A stretch of 64,000 nucleotides of DNA from Epiperipatus broadwayi (GCA_028023455.1 JAQFVV010006255.1:4503501-4567500), one strand, 5' to 3'; positions 13,038-25,737 are shown, counted from the stretch's first letter. Program-made: numbers and translations. The notes: generated by a model not told the origin, from the letters alone.

Positions 13038-13390
13038 AAATATTGTTAAACAAAAACTTTCATTGCAAATAACTGAATATTCTGCAAATACAGATTTAAA
13101 TTTATCCACAGAATAATGTAATTTCTTACACAGTAGTTCGTACATATACAATTGATTATCAGAATTAATTGGGACCAATAATGATTTAGACAATCAAAAA
13201 TTAAATTTACATGAGAATATTCACCTTACACGAAACAGAGTATAATTTATTGGTCCCAATTAATTCTGATAATCAATTGTATATGTACGAACTACTGTGT
13301 AAGAAATTACATTATTCTGTGGATAAATTTAAATCTGTATTTGCAGAATATTCAGTTATTTGCAATGAAAGTTTTTGTTTAACAATATTT
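13038..13390. repeat. Perfect 144-bp inverted duplication
   Basis: The left arm 13038-13181 is, base by base as far as can be read, the exact reverse complement of the right arm 13247-13390, with a 65-bp spacer. The right arm is bounded by a 16-bp direct repeat, AAACAGAGTATAATTT, at 13233-13248 and again at 13394-13409. The arms contain an open frame of about 48 codons in one orientation (residues LLVPINSDNQLYMYELL and onward), so the same short peptide appears on both strands. No family was recognised. Perfect arm identity in otherwise decayed DNA implies a recent event. A transcript would form a 144-bp RNA duplex. Confidence 0.95.
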
Positions 13391-13409
13391 ACTAAACAGA
13401 GTATAATTT

Positions 13410-15688
13410 CACAGTTATTATATCTAAATTTTGAAATATAATTTAAGAAATGGTTTTTAAATAATAATCAAAACATTGTGAAGAAATAAGGAACATTCAT
13501 ATCTCAGAAACAATTTAGAATGAATTCTAAAAATTGGATCACTATGCATGTTATCTCTAAACAAAATTATTCTAATATATAATATTAAAAATATAACATT
13601 AAAATAACCTGCAATGAAATTTTATTAAGTAATTAATTATTAAATGACAATTACTTTTATAAATATATAAAATTTTATGTTGTAATTATAGATAATAATT
13701 TTATAAAATCTTATGCAATCTATCATTAACTTCAAAGGAGAAAATTTGACTGTTTCAATTTCCTGTACATTATTTTTAAAAAGTTGGGTATACACAGTAT
13801 GATCATTCAAAGATGATGTAATTTAACAGATCTCAGCAATATACTTTAAAAAAATAAAAATATTTTATTTATATATAGTTTGTACACTAAATAAAACTTA
13901 TAAACAATTAAAATATAATCTTAAATATACATTTTTAAACTACACTTGGCAACCTTTTTTGACATCCATAATTATAATCTTTTTTTCAAACCAATATTTT
14001 AATACATTTTTCTTAGACTAAATTATTAGAAACAAAGCCATTAAAATTATGAATATAATATTTTACCATAGTAGCAATGAATTAAGAAAAGATAAAATAA
14101 TTTTTGAAAGCAAAGCACTTAATAATAACTATGTCAGTTATTTGTAATGTTCAGATGATTCATATTTGGATAATAATTGCCCTATTGATTTTAGCCTGTC
14201 CTTAATAGACACCACTAGATCTAATAATGAAAATTTGTTTTTATCATGAAAAAAATTGACTTTCTTTTATGGTCCTTTACAATAATTTATTTGGATAAGA
14301 AATTGTTTGTGATACTTATTTATGCTAATTTACAAGAAATAAATCTTGATTTCAGGTTTTAATTAACTACCATGAAATGATCAGTATTGGAATAGAACAA
14401 TTGTCTCAACTCTCTCTATATATTTACTATATCTGAAATTTCCTATGTCTGCTTTTACAGGTAAATCCAGCTAAAAATGGGATTGCCTTTCTGGGAATAA
14501 GTATTATTTTTCATTATGTAATGCATTTATTTCTCTTACATTATTTTCATAATACTTTCTGCAAGTTCATATTAACTTTTAAAAAAATATTTTATCAAAA
14601 TAAATGACCATACTAAATTTAACAGAAGTCTGCACAATACTATCAGTGCAAATACAGAAAATCTAAAATATGATACATTCATAATACAACTCTCCATTTT
14701 GTTTATCTTTAATTAGCTGAATTATAGACTGTTTTAATGAAATGTGTTAAATAACTTCTTCACATAAACAATTAATTGCATAAAAATGTTTGAGGTAAGC
14801 CTAAAATTGTTCTTCCTTTGTCCAACTGAATTTTTAATTACAAAGAAATTTTACTTACTAGTTTATTTTCTGCAAGCAGTTTATCTCATTTCCACCATTT
14901 CAATAATTGCCAAAATAGAAATTTTAAAATCACAAAATAACTGAATGCAAATTGCTCAGGAAGTTTTGTGATATTCAAGCATCAAAAATAATCAGTTCAA
15001 TTTAATCTGGGAAACATTACAATTTAATTTTTGCCATTTTAACACTGCTCTAAAGTGAATAGGACATTTGAACAATTTTTGGTATTGTTATATATATATT
15101 GTAAATTCTGTAATTCTTTTTTTTTTAAATTCTTGCAATGAAAAACCCTCTTTTGTATTTTTCATTGTATTTTTTATAGATTATATTGTGATTTGCCCAT
15201 TCAGCAATTTTCAATTTCAGAAATAAAACATTTTTGTCACTTTCTTAGTTTTTTATTATGTTAAAAAATATTTTTAGTTATCTATTTACTAATTTATTTA
15301 TTTCTTACAATCATTACTATCTTTTTCTATGATAAGCATTTATTCACTTCCAAAGAAAAAATTAATTTATTTAAATTTTAAATAATAAATAGCTGAGCAA
15401 TGCTTTCAAGCTAGAAGGTCGTATACATAGCGTGCAAACTAATCGTTTCGTTGGAAGCAAATAAACGCATTTAGCCTAGAATTACACAGAAAAAGAAAAG
15501 AAGTAAAAATTGTTATAGAATTATTGGTTTTTCTTTATTTGAAAAGACTTCATCAGCATCAAAAATAAATCTGTACACTTTTTTTTTTGCTGTATGCGAT
15601 ATATTAATCTTATACTATAATGCCTCTTTTGTTATGATTTGTAACGGTCTTATGCATTGCAATATTAATAGTTATGTTACTTCGTAAT
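13410..15688. other. AT-rich non-coding stretch
   Basis: No gene was supported. A polypyrimidine-AG signal lies at 14442-14460 (TCCTATGTCTGCTTTTACAG), but neither side gives a convincing exon. From 15400 the base composition becomes slightly less A/T-biased, without a recognisable repeat. Confidence 0.4.
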
Positions 15689-15786
15689 TAATACATTGTA
15701 CAGGCTTAAACCTGCATTTATATATGTAATATATGCGGGATTCGAACTCAGACTCAGTGGGTCGTGTGAAAGTCTGAGTTCATTAC
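15689..15786. repeat. R2 terminal repeat, inverted junction of two B-box-like ends
   Basis: The left part is the R2 terminal repeat in reverse complement: AATACATTGTACAGGCTTAA, then GCATTTATATATGTAATATA, then GGGATTCGAACTCAGACT. It is joined directly to a forward piece, GTGGGTCGTGTGAAAGTCTG followed by AGTTC. The result is a short fold-back centred near 15752. GATTCGAACTC read on the minus strand is GAGTTCGAATC, close to the tRNA B-box consensus. Confidence 0.8.
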
Positions 15787-16039
15787 TTAGTAATATAATT
15801 AAATATTTTTAATTAATAACACAAATCAGTTCATTGTATTCTTGTCCTGTATGCTTTATAGTAATAAGAAATGACAGACTAAGGGTTTCCGAATTGATAA
15901 TCAGTATTTGATTTCTTAAATAACTATTCATACAATAACTTTACTATATTTATTCTAACTACATTTGAATGAATAAAACATCCAGAAATTAATATCTTTA
16001 AGAAGTAATTTTCTTAGAAATTAATCTAAATTTATTAAA

Positions 16040-16243
16040 ATGGCAGAAAATAGAATATATTGGAGAACTACAATTAGACATGGTGTTGAATTACTTCAGA
16101 AAGAAAAGATTTCAGCTAAAGAAATTAAAAGACAACATCGAAAAATATCTAATAAACAGAAACATGGACTAGGATGTTCTATATGTGAAGGTATTTGTCG
16201 TTTACATATTTGTTTGTATAGTAATTCCAAAACTAATTTCTAG
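16040..16243 (+). pseudogene. Probable LINE ORF C-terminal finger remnant
   Basis: An open frame of 67 residues. An N-terminal NRIYWRTTIRHGVELL resembles the (S/W)WR-T-(V/I)-x-x-G-x-x-L segment near the end of many animal LINE polyproteins. It is followed by a basic linker and CSICEGICRLHICLYSNSKT. That last block matches the spacing of the C-x2-C-x3-C-x-(S)RIGL-x-SH-x-R-x-H finger found at the C-terminus of such LINEs, but both expected histidines are Asn here. The frame stops right after the block and is followed by a C-run (16248-16258). No RT motif could be found upstream, so the fragment is 5'-truncated. It could instead be an unrelated short ORF; the cysteine pattern is the only real support. 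Confidence 0.45.
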
Positions 16244-17479
16244 AGCATCCCCCCCCCCTTGAAGTTGGAATAGTTATATTCATTTGTAAATGAGTGACTG
16301 CTACATATATATATATATGTAATTTTGTTAAGTTTAAAATCAAGCAGCGCTTCGGGAGGAAATCCGGAAAAATAATTTCATTTGCATTAGAAAATTTATT
16401 GCTATTAAAAGAAATACCTTTATTTAGTTAAACGCGTTCTAAATCTAAAAAACAAGATCATTTTATAAACTTTATTTTATTTATTCACGGCTCCTCATTG
16501 ATTACACAGACTAAAGACGAGTAATTTTTTGTGGAATGAGGAAATGTGCATTGTGGATCTTTAATCTTAAGGAAATGACATATAAAATGTTTTTGCTCAG
16601 CTTGAATGCTTCCAAAGTAAACCATCATGCTGAGGACTTCTTGCTTTCCTTAGGAACTCTGCCTAGTCAACTCTTCATCAAATAATAAATTCTGACTCGA
16701 TCACGTGACATCCAAGCTTACGATTTCATGATTCATTATAAAATGATAAATACTTAAATTTAATAATTTAGAAATAAAGTAATTAACCAAGTCAAACGAC
16801 AAATATTGACCTGCTGATTCTAAATCGACATCAAAATATTCAGCCTTAGTTGAAAATCTAGGTTATATTTTTCATAGAAATCTGTAATTTTTCTTTTCTC
16901 AGTATGTATTCCAATTATATTTATATTAGATGAAGAAAAAAAAATCCAGGGCATTTTAATCCAGTAGTATAATAGCCAATTCAAAGGTTTAAGATATCTG
17001 GGCCAAATTTCAGTTGAAAAAGTAAAAAATAAAAGCAGTTTAATCGATTGAGTGACTGTTTGACAATTTGGTGTCCAAACTCAAATGATCTCTGGAGCAA
17101 CACCATGTAATACTGATAGCTGTGAGAATATCAAATTTTATATATATTAATTATAATTAAAAATAGAAATAGTAACAAGTCCTTTTTGTAGCCCATTTAG
17201 AAAATAAATTAATAAACCATTAAGATATCATCTGACTCCATCACATGACTCCAGCTTACATATTACAGCTATTGCAGCATAATTTTTCAATATCTCTGGT
17301 CTAAAGATAAAAATGCCTATAATTATTACTAAAAAAAAAAAAAAAAGGACACCATAATATATAAATACAGAACTGGTTCCAAATCTATATGATTATGCAA
17401 ACAATCTGGCTTCAATTAAAAACATTTGGTTTTTTTTTTATTTTTGAGCAGATAACTTGATAACATAACTGAGAGGTAA
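16244..17479. other. AT-rich stretch, nothing recognised
   Basis: The two most notable points are a poly-C run at 16248-16258 and a weak echo between CTGACTCGATCACGTGACATCCAAGCTTAC (about 16690) and CTGACTCCATCACATGACTCCAGCTTAC (about 17230). These suggest two remnants of one diverged repeat about 540 bp apart. Confidence 0.4.
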
Positions 17480-17625
17480 ATGATAGGTGCTGGAAAGATA
17501 ATGCATTAGATCCTAATGCATAGTGATCCAAGAACCCAAACTCCTCACTGATGAAAATCGTAAGTTTGAAATGCAGGATAGAGATCTAATAAGCACTATA
17601 GTATGGCATCTATTATTGCTTACTA
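17480..17625 (-). repeat. R1 repeat fragment, diverged
   Basis: It retains GCATTAGATCCTAATGCA, ACTCCTCACTGATGAAAATC and a GATCTAATAAGCACTA-type block in the order seen in R1. Most diagnostic bases, including the CTGGGGATATTGG core, are altered or deleted. Confidence 0.5.
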
Positions 17626-20600
17626 AAGTCCACATACAGTCAGTGACATAGAAATAGTAAATACATTCATTGATTAGATTTAACTTATTACAGAAAAATG
17701 CTCTAAAAGTTTAATCAAAAATTAAAAAGTAACTAAATGGTGAGTCTTAATTTTTCGTATCAGATAATTGAGGAATTGGGGGGGGGGGGTAATTTATATG
17801 TTCTTGAATTTTGCTTTATTTATCAAAATCTGACCTTATAGATAATTGTATTCCCCCATCAAAGATTAGAAAAAAATAACATTTATTCAATATCAGCTAA
17901 AAAAAAGTTAAACATACAATAAAATTAAAATGATTTAGACTGAAATATATTGTATTAGAATGCAGAGTTTATATGTGTGCTGTTTAAAAAGATAATCCTA
18001 ACTTATCTAAAATATGGCTTTTATTAAAAATAAGTACCTATTCATATTGCAAAAAAAAAAAAAACAATCTATAAAGATTATAATTAGCATAATATAAATT
18101 CATTCATGTCATTTCGTATTAACCATACATTTGATTATTTGGGTAGTGGTAAGCTCCATTCAAATAATCAAATTGACCCCCCCCCCATAATTATAAGTCA
18201 ATTCAAGAAACCTTAGCTATTAAATCAACTATTCTCAAACTGGATAGTCATTAACTTGTAGGTTTATAAATCACAACTATATAAGTCACAACTTGTTAAA
18301 ATTCTATTTCTGAAGTATATAAAAATCTATAAATGTTTTGAGATTCTAGTGTAAATAATTGAGATTCTAGTATTTAAAAGAAGATCAAATCTAGTTAACT
18401 TCATTATTGGATCTAGAAAAATAAATTTGTTTGGATCAATTTGAAAAATAAAAATAAAATTCTTAAGTAATAATTCTATTCACTGAAAACTCTCTTTTTT
18501 TTTTTTTTTGGTTGAACATCAAAAAAGATCTTAATATGAAACTTGGATTAAGAGTAAAACTGTGACTTAATGATTATTCTGATTGGCATAATAGCTAAAT
18601 GATAGACTCAAGTATAAGAAGTTCTTTGATTTTAAATAAGATTAAAATAAAAATCTCATTTTGGTCAAGTGAAAAGAATTGTTGTACTCAGTCCGATATC
18701 TTGATGCATTAACATCATATAATTTTTTTAAAGCAATTAATCATGTAACTTATTTTAAACGTGTAGTTCAAAGCCGTGTGGAAAATATAAAAAATGTCTT
18801 TAAAACAAAAGATTTGCAACATAATGACCAAAGATAAGCCAATTCTGTGAGTTTTAAAAATTATCAATGTTTGATATTTAGTAAAATATATTTTGCATTC
18901 CATATTAAAATAAATATTCTATATACGTTTTTTTTTTTTTTAATTAATGGGCTAATTTGTCGTTGATCATAAACGAAACATCATTGAGTGAGAATAATTT
19001 TCATTAGCAAATCTTAATTTATAGTTTATTGCTGTTGTTGTTGTTGTTGTTGTTTTGCCAGTTAAAAAATATTGTTTTCTTTTTCTCTTAAGAAAGGTTT
19101 ATTTTTAATCATACTCAGTTATCTATTATTTGCGCTTCTTTGTAAAGGATACATGTGAAATTAAAAATAAAACAACACTATATTACTGAATAAAGTCATC
19201 ATTTACTTCTTGAAAAAAATTTATGTAGTGAAAATATTCATTATCTTGGTAATCTACGATGTTGGCAATCTATTTTTTTTTATTTTAATATTTAATTTTT
19301 TTTTATCTGCTACTTTAGCTTCGAATTTGAACATATTTTAATATATATATAATTGATATTAATATTACAGAAAATACATTTCCTTTTAAATGCACAATAA
19401 TAAATATAATTATCAATTCTTTTTTTATTTTATTTATTTCACCATAAAATCACTTTACATTAATAACAAAAATACTTAAATCTAGTTTATTTAAGTTATT
19501 TACATTCACTCTCTTAAAAGTGTTCAAATTGTTTACTTTAATTTAAAGATGGGAGGGGGGGGGAGATTCTAAAATTAAAAATCAGTATGTCAAAAGCCTC
19601 TGAGGGTTTAATTCATCAAAGAGGCCTTTGGGATATCTGAAATGTCTCCGTATATTTACTAGGTACTTGTGATAAAATATAGAATATAGGATGGCAGCTT
19701 CTGATGTTAGAACAGTTGAGTTCATTATTACTCCATTGGTGATTGATTTGTAGACTCTTGTGTGCTTTCAATTTGGATTTGTGTTTATTTTCATCTTTTT
19801 ATCTTTTCCCTTCAAACTTCAAGTATATTGCTCTTAAAACAAACCAATTTGAGTGGGGGTAGCTATTCCCCAATGGATCGTAGATCGTGTAGAAAATAGT
19901 AATCATAATGATGGAGGGAAAAAAACATTTTAATTTTAGATAAAATAATATCCATGTCATAGTAGCTTATTTTAATGATTGAAATTTATATATAATAATT
20001 GCAATTGTGTTGAATGTCCAACACACAGACTTATATACATAAGTTCATTATTTAAAATAAAAATACATCACCCCAGGATGACAAACTGCGGATTAGGAGA
20101 GGGTTTTGGATATAAAACACAATTTCAAATTTCTTGTTTTCAGAAAAAGAAATCAAGAAGATGTGTCCCATTTATTAGCAAAATAAATAAATAAAGAGTA
20201 CAACATCTACATATATTAAAAAAAAATTCAAGTTTTAAATGCTCAAGTATGTATATGTATGTTCCATATTTCATTCTTTAATTTATATTTAAAAATAATA
20301 GTGATAAAGATAGTTTAAAATATTCATAATTTGAATAAAGATTAAGTATAACTGTAAAATAATTATTATTCATTAAAACACTTGTAATAATCTATGTTAA
20401 TTTTAAAAATTTTATACCTCCACAAGCTATATTTAGTTTGATATATAAAACGACTAAACATTTTTGTTAACAGAAAAAATAATGGCGTACTTAAGTAGAC
20501 AATTGGCACCCAGGTGAAAAATTTTGTTTGTTATTATCTTTTCTACAGGCGAATTAAAAAACCTCGCTCAATGAATTATTTTTTAAAAACAAGTTAGCTT

Positions 20601-20924
20601 TCTTAATAAAGCATTTAAAAGCACTTATAAAGTAATAGAATTTTTTAGAAATACAAAAACAATAACCAAAAATTATAATAAGGAAACACATATCAAAAGT
20701 TTAGGGCATTTTCATGGCCAAAAAAAAAAAAATAAATAAATATTAAAAATTAATAAAATCAATATTCTAAGGAAATTTGTATCTATCAATTGTCAATTAT
20801 AACACTAAAAGTCAATATTTATTGCATTTTCTATCCATAATAAGATGTAACAAAAAGATTTTTTTTAAAAATAATGCTTTTATTTAATATTTGAATACAA
20901 ATATAATATATATATATGCAAGTA
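17626..20924. other. AT-rich stretch with homopolymers and a small microsatellite
   Basis: No gene was found. Homopolymers include poly-G at about 17779-17789, poly-C at about 18177-18187, poly-T near 18494 and 18931, and a G-run near 19552-19563. A (TTG)n tract lies at about 19032-19055. A 216-bp open frame near 19979 has no recognisable composition. Confidence 0.5.
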
Positions 20925-20940
20925 TAGTATATATAGTATA

Positions 20941-23900
20941 TGGCTGCAGAAAGGAGTTTGCTATTAACTGAAAGGAGACCCTTTGATTCCTCTTGGAGAC
21001 CTTAAAGGAACCGAGCAGGGCAAATTCCTAACTCCATACGTTCTTGTCGTTGCAGCTGTTATTACTATGTGATTATTCATATAGTATACGAACATGGATG
21101 GGCTGCTCACCAACACGCATTAGCTAGCGTGGGAGTTTATTGGCTTTTTACCTCTGAGTTTAAGATCAAGATACACCATGGTCTTTCTTTCCAGTGCCTG
21201 ATAAGGCAGAATGAATGTTTGTGTATATGATAAATATTTTTCCAATACATATTTACAATTATGACAGACAAAAATAAAGCATGGCCCTTATTCCCAGGAG
21301 GCTGTAAAGTCACCAACCAAGGCAGCGGTTGATGGCTGAAGGCAGAGGGTGCTAAAAATCCCCTGATTGCAGACCCAGGCTGCCATTTGATGACGACTTT
21401 TTATTTAGGTACTTACAACTGCAGATCACTTTCAAGTGAAGGAAGATTGCAAGAATTAGAAGAAGAACTGTCTTATATTAAATGGGACATTATTGGACTT
21501 TGTGAAGTTAGAAAAAAAGGTGAAGAGACAATTGATTTAAAAAGTGGACATATACTCTATTATAAAGGCACAAATATTGGAAATATAAGTGGAGTAGGAT
21601 TCATTATAAATAAAAAGTGGAAGAACAATATTGTGGAGATTGATGGTGTATCGGACAGAGTGGCAAGATTAGTTATACAACTTAATAGCAGATACCAAAT
21701 GCATATAATTCAGGTTTATGCCACAACAAGTTTTCATAGTGATGAAGTAGTAGAAGATTTTTATATGGATGTACAAAAGGCTTTCAATCAGAGTAAACAA
21801 CATTTTAAAATTGTTATGGGAGACTTTAATGCTAGAATTGGTAAGCAAATGAAAGATGAAAGTGCTGTAGGTAATTTTGGTTATGGTAACAGAAATGAGA
21901 GAGGACATAGGCTTGTGGAATTTGCAGAAAAAGAAAAACTTTATATTATGAATTCTTTTTTTGAGAAAAATGTTAAAAGGAAATGGACATGGAAGCATCC
22001 AAATGAAGGTACAGCAGAATTGGATTATATTTTGACTAACAGGAAATACATATTTCAAGATTGTAATGTTCTTAATAAATTTAACACAGGAAGTGATCAT
22101 CGATTAGTAAGGTGTAAGATACGTGTTAATGTAAAACTAGAGAGACAAAAATTATTAAGAAAAACAATATTTACAGTTGATATTCCTAATCTTCAGAAAC
22201 ATTCTAATGAATTTAAATTAGAACTTACCAAATCGGTTTCAAGTATTAGTAGATTTTGAACATAATTCAGATTTGAATGAAATTAATATGAAAATAACTG
22301 ATACACTTTTAAAAACTGCAACAAAGATAGCTGGTAGAAAAAAGCAGCAAATGACCAATAAAATTTCTACTGAGACTAGAGAATTTATGAAGAAAAGAAA
22401 GAATATGAAGATATACAAAAATGATGCATTAAAAAGGATTGAATATCTTGAATTTTGTAAAATGGTGCGGAAAAGAGTTGAAAATGATATAAGAAAGTAT
22501 AACTGTGAACTACCAAGGAAAGCTGTAAAAGAAAATAAAAGTCTCAAAAATGTTAAACAACATTTTGGTATTAGTAGGAAATTTATATCTGCAATAAGAA
22601 AAAAAGATGAAATTATTACTAAAAAGAGAGATGACATCTTGAAATTGGTAGAAGATTTTTATCAAGAATTATATAGTAATAAAGAACAAGTACCTCCTAT
22701 ATCAATTACATCTTTCAAATTGCCCAGAATTTTAAATGAAGAAGTGAGACATGCAATTAAAGGTATGAAGAAAGGAAAGGCTCCAGGCAATAATGGAATT
22801 ATAACTCATATATTAAAAGAAGCAGGTGATGAAATAGAAATTTTTTTAGCAAAGTTATATACCAAATGTCTAAATGACAATGATGTACCAGATGATTGGA
22901 AGAATGCAGTAATAATAATAATATTTTAAAAAGGTGATAAAGAAGATATTAGAAATTACAGACCTATCAGCCTTTTATCAGTTTTATATAAAAATTTTAC
23001 CAAGATAATTACAACTCGTCTACAGAGAACATTGGATTTCCACCAACCAAGAGAACAAGCTGGATTTGAAAGTGGTTTTAGTACAGTAGATCACATCCAG
23101 GTATTGAGAGAAGTTATAGAAAGGACAAATGAATATGAGTTGTCATTATGTTTTGGATTTGTAGATTATGAAAAGGCATTTGATTCTATAAACATTTCTT
23201 CAGTAATTAAAGCATTGGATCATCAAGGTATAGATCCAGGATATTGTCATATTTTAAAGAATATTTATAAAAATGCAACAGCAACAATTAGATTACATAA
23301 TGATACTGAGAAAGTCAACATTGAGAAAGGTGTAGGGCAAGGTGACTCCATATCTCCAAAACATTTTACAGCAGCGCTGCAATAAGTATTTTGTGGATTA
23401 AAATGAGAAACTAAAGGAGTGAAAGTAAATGGAGATTATTTAAGTCATTTAGATTTCACAGATCATGTAGTTGTTTTTGCAAATAATGCTTCAGAGCTTC
23501 AGGAAATGTTGCAGGAGTTATCAGATGAAAGTAGGAAAGTAGGACTAAAGATAAATGTTAAAAAGACTAAAGTAATGTTTAATCGATTTGCTCAAAATAT
23601 GAAAATAAAGATTGATTATGATGAATTAGAAGAAGTTAACAGTTACAAATACCTTGGTCAGATTATTAATACAGATGGAAACATAATGGAGGAAATTAAT
23701 CATAGAATTAAACTTGGTTGGAGTGCTTTTGGTAGAGATAACTTGATACTAAAAGAAAATATGCCTATGTGTTTGAAAAGGAAGGTTTTTAACAAATGTG
23801 TTTTACCAGTTCTTACTTATGGGTCTGAGACTTGGACACTTAATAGAAGAGCAATACAGAGACTTCAGACCACTCAAAGAAGTATGGAGAGATGTATGTT

Positions 23901-24231
23901 GGGAGTAACAAGAAGAGATCGAAAACGCAATGTATGGGTAAGAGAACAAACAGGTGTTACTGACCTCATTGAAAAAATTAAAAGATTGAAGTGGAGTTGG
24001 GCTAGACATATTGTTAGAAGAGATGATAATAGATGGACAATTGAAATTTTAAACTGGATTCCAATAGATTGTAAAAGACCCAGAAAGAGACCACATGTGA
24101 GATGGATGGATGAAATAAGAAAGTGTGCAGGGGTGGTGTGGAGAAGAGAAACTAAAGATCGGAGAAGATGGTTTAAACTTGGAGAGACCTTCATCCTGCA
24201 GTGGATTGATAATGGTTGATGATGATGATAA
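20941..24231 (+). mobile_element. RTE-like LINE, near full length
   Basis: About 3.3 kb: a 5' leader (20941-21389), a single endonuclease-RT reading frame (21390-24219), and a very short 3' end closing in GGTTGATGATGATGATAATA, the short-tandem tail typical of RTE-clade elements in place of poly-A. The leader start is supported by homology to the old copy beginning near 32108, which shares GGCTGC(A/T)GAAAGGAGTTT, GCAAATTCCTAA and TTGGCTTTTTACCTC. TAGTATATAT stands at 20925-20934 and again at 24232-24241, a plausible target-site duplication, although TA-rich surroundings make chance matches easy. RTE elements move by target-primed reverse transcription using their APE-type nuclease. Confidence 0.9.
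21390..24219 (+). pseudogene. LINE endonuclease-reverse transcriptase, one frameshift and three stops
   Basis: The N-terminal APE-like nuclease (about residues 5-245) is complete by motif: TYNCRSL with the metal-site Asn, CEVR with the catalytic Glu, MGDFNARIG, ELDYILTN and SDHRLV. The ATG at 21390 is preferred over an in-frame TTG just before it. A one-base frame change near 22230 moves the reading to the frame used from about 22231 to 24219. That frame holds the RT: GMKKGKAPGNNGI, RNYRPISLLS, VDYEKAFDSI, GVGQGDSISP, then LINVKKTKVM-type and YKYLGQIINTDG motifs. The tail has a thumb region (YGSETWTLNRRA) and ends with LQWIDNG. Stops lie at 22927, 23383 and in the next few codons (TGA at about 23404). 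The FADD-type catalytic box reads FTDH near 23454, so two of the key residues are wrong and the protein could not polymerise even if translated. It has the usual single-ORF RTE layout, and the few lesions imply modest age. Confidence 0.93.
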
Positions 24232-24263
24232 TAGTATATATATTTAAGCCAGATGTAATTAAA

Positions 24264-24750
24264 GGGAATTTGAACCTAGACTTTCAAGCTAACAGATACA
24301 CATGATCACATACATGTGAAAAAGATAAATGATTTCTAATATATGTACTTCGTGCCAAACCAGCACTCTCATCAGTTGGTCCGAATCATCATCTCACACA
24401 CATATAATCAGTTCTTGGTTTTACATTAAGATAACAAATCTACAAATTTTGATCTTCTCCATTCTTCAACTCACCAGCCATCCATATCACTAAAAATCCG
24501 AAGATGGAGGGGATTGAAGTCTGTCTATTAAAGTTTGTACATTTGCTTTCTTAATATAAAACCAAGCACATTATATATGTGCGTGTGGAAGATGATGATC
24601 ATACCAACTGATGACTGCTAGTTCAGCATAAAATAAGTATATTGGAGATCATTTATCTTTTTCACATGTATGAGGTCATATGTATCTGTTATATTAGAGT
24701 GAATGACTGAAGGGAGCTTAAAAGTCTGTGTTCAAATTCTCTTTAATTAC
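24264..24750. repeat. R2 fold-back copy
   Basis: The left half (about 24280-24470) is R2 in reverse complement, ending in CAGCACTCTCATCAGTTGGT and CACACACATATAATCAGTTC. The right half (about 24500-24745) is forward R2, with GATTGAAGTCTGTCTATTAA, ACCAACTGATGACTGCTAGT and AAAAGTCTGTGTTC. The arms meet near 24480-24500. It sits about 30 bp after the LINE 3' end, so the LINE may have inserted beside it. Confidence 0.8.
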
Positions 24751-24755
24751 ATAAT

Positions 24756-25006
24756 GCTTTTATAATAACAAAAATTATGCACTTTTACACTTGTTAGAGA
24801 AGATATGTCTATCAATATTTATTTACGCTTAGCACTTTCAAAGCTCCATGGCTTCATATTCACTCAGTTGATAGTAATGAATGGGAGTACTGCACTCAGT
24901 TATGAATATGAAGCCATGGAGCTTTGAAAGCGCTAAGCGTAAATAAATATTGATAGACATAGCTTCTCTAAAAAGCATAAAAGAGCATAATTTTTGCTAT
25001 TATATA
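24756..25006. mobile_element. Hairpin MITE with about 100-bp arms
   Basis: The left arm runs about 24768-24868 and the right arm about 24894-25004. The inner 72 bp pair almost perfectly (AAGCTCCATGGCTTCATAT against ATATGAAGCCATGGAGCTT). The outer parts pair with a few mismatches (AAAAATTATGC against GCATAATTTTT). The spacer is about 25 bp. The terminal ATAATGCTTTTAT motif is shared with the element starting at 25049, which suggests one family. No coding frame is present. Confidence 0.85.
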
Positions 25007-25048
25007 ATTTATGAGAAGGCATTAAACAAATTTTCATTACAGAAATAT

Positions 25049-25411
25049 GAATAATGCTTTTATGTAAATTGTCAACTAAAAAGTGCAAAATAACAAAGTA
25101 ATCACCTTTTAATTTGCTATTCTTGAAAAATATCAGAGATCTTCAGAATCTGGACTTGTTATAAAACAATTGGAAATTGCAGGAATATTGTTATTTCATA
25201 AAAGCACCTGAGAACTTTTGCATTTTTATTATTTATTTGAGCCTCAAATGCTTTTATGAATGACAATATTTCTGCAATTCCCAATTGTTTTATAATAAAT
25301 CTAGATCCTTAAGATCTCTGATATTTTCCAAGAATGGCAAATTAATGAAGAGGGGATTATTTTATTATTTTGTACTTTTTAGTTGGCTATTTACACAAAA
25401 GCATTATTTTA
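25049..25411. mobile_element. Palindromic MITE, copy 1
   Basis: TIR-like arms start ATAATGCTTTTATGTAAATT and end with CACAAAAGCATTATTTT. Inner pairs include TATCAGAGATCTTCAGAATC against GATCTCTGATATTTTCC, and CAATTGGAAATTGCAGGAAT against TTCCCAATTGTTTTATAA. The whole 360 bp folds on itself around 25235. It is homologous to 39022-39385. Confidence 0.85.
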
Positions 25412-25737
25412 ATTAAATATTTTTATCTATTTTTTTTTTTAGTTATATTTAAATATTATTCTAAAAAATTGTTAACATTAGAAAAAAAATCTGACAAAAA
25501 TTATAATTTAATAATAAGACATAAAATAAAAAATATGCCCTCTAACAAATATATTTTAAATTTAAATATCATGTGATTGTCTACTATATAAAAATATTTA
25601 TGAATTAAATGAATATTCAACAAAATTTTGTTCTACAAATGTAATGTTTCCATCAGATATATATATATACTTTTTATTTTAATTAATTTAATAAAAAAAT
25701 CAATATTAACAAAATTTTATTCTACAAATATAATATT

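Noticed and set aside
13011-13441. Two identical short peptides on opposite strands
   Set aside because: They are one sequence seen twice because of the perfect inverted duplication, and no family was recognised.
14356-14440. Possible exon after TTGATTTCAG reading VLINYHEMISIGIEQLSQLS
   Set aside because: The acceptor is weak, composition is close to background, and the adjoining ACAG/GTAAAT site cannot be joined in an open phase.
21669-22100. 143-residue minus-strand frame and similar ones at 22239-22637 and 23803-24194
   Set aside because: All are antisense shadows of the LINE endonuclease-RT frame, with no motif of their own.
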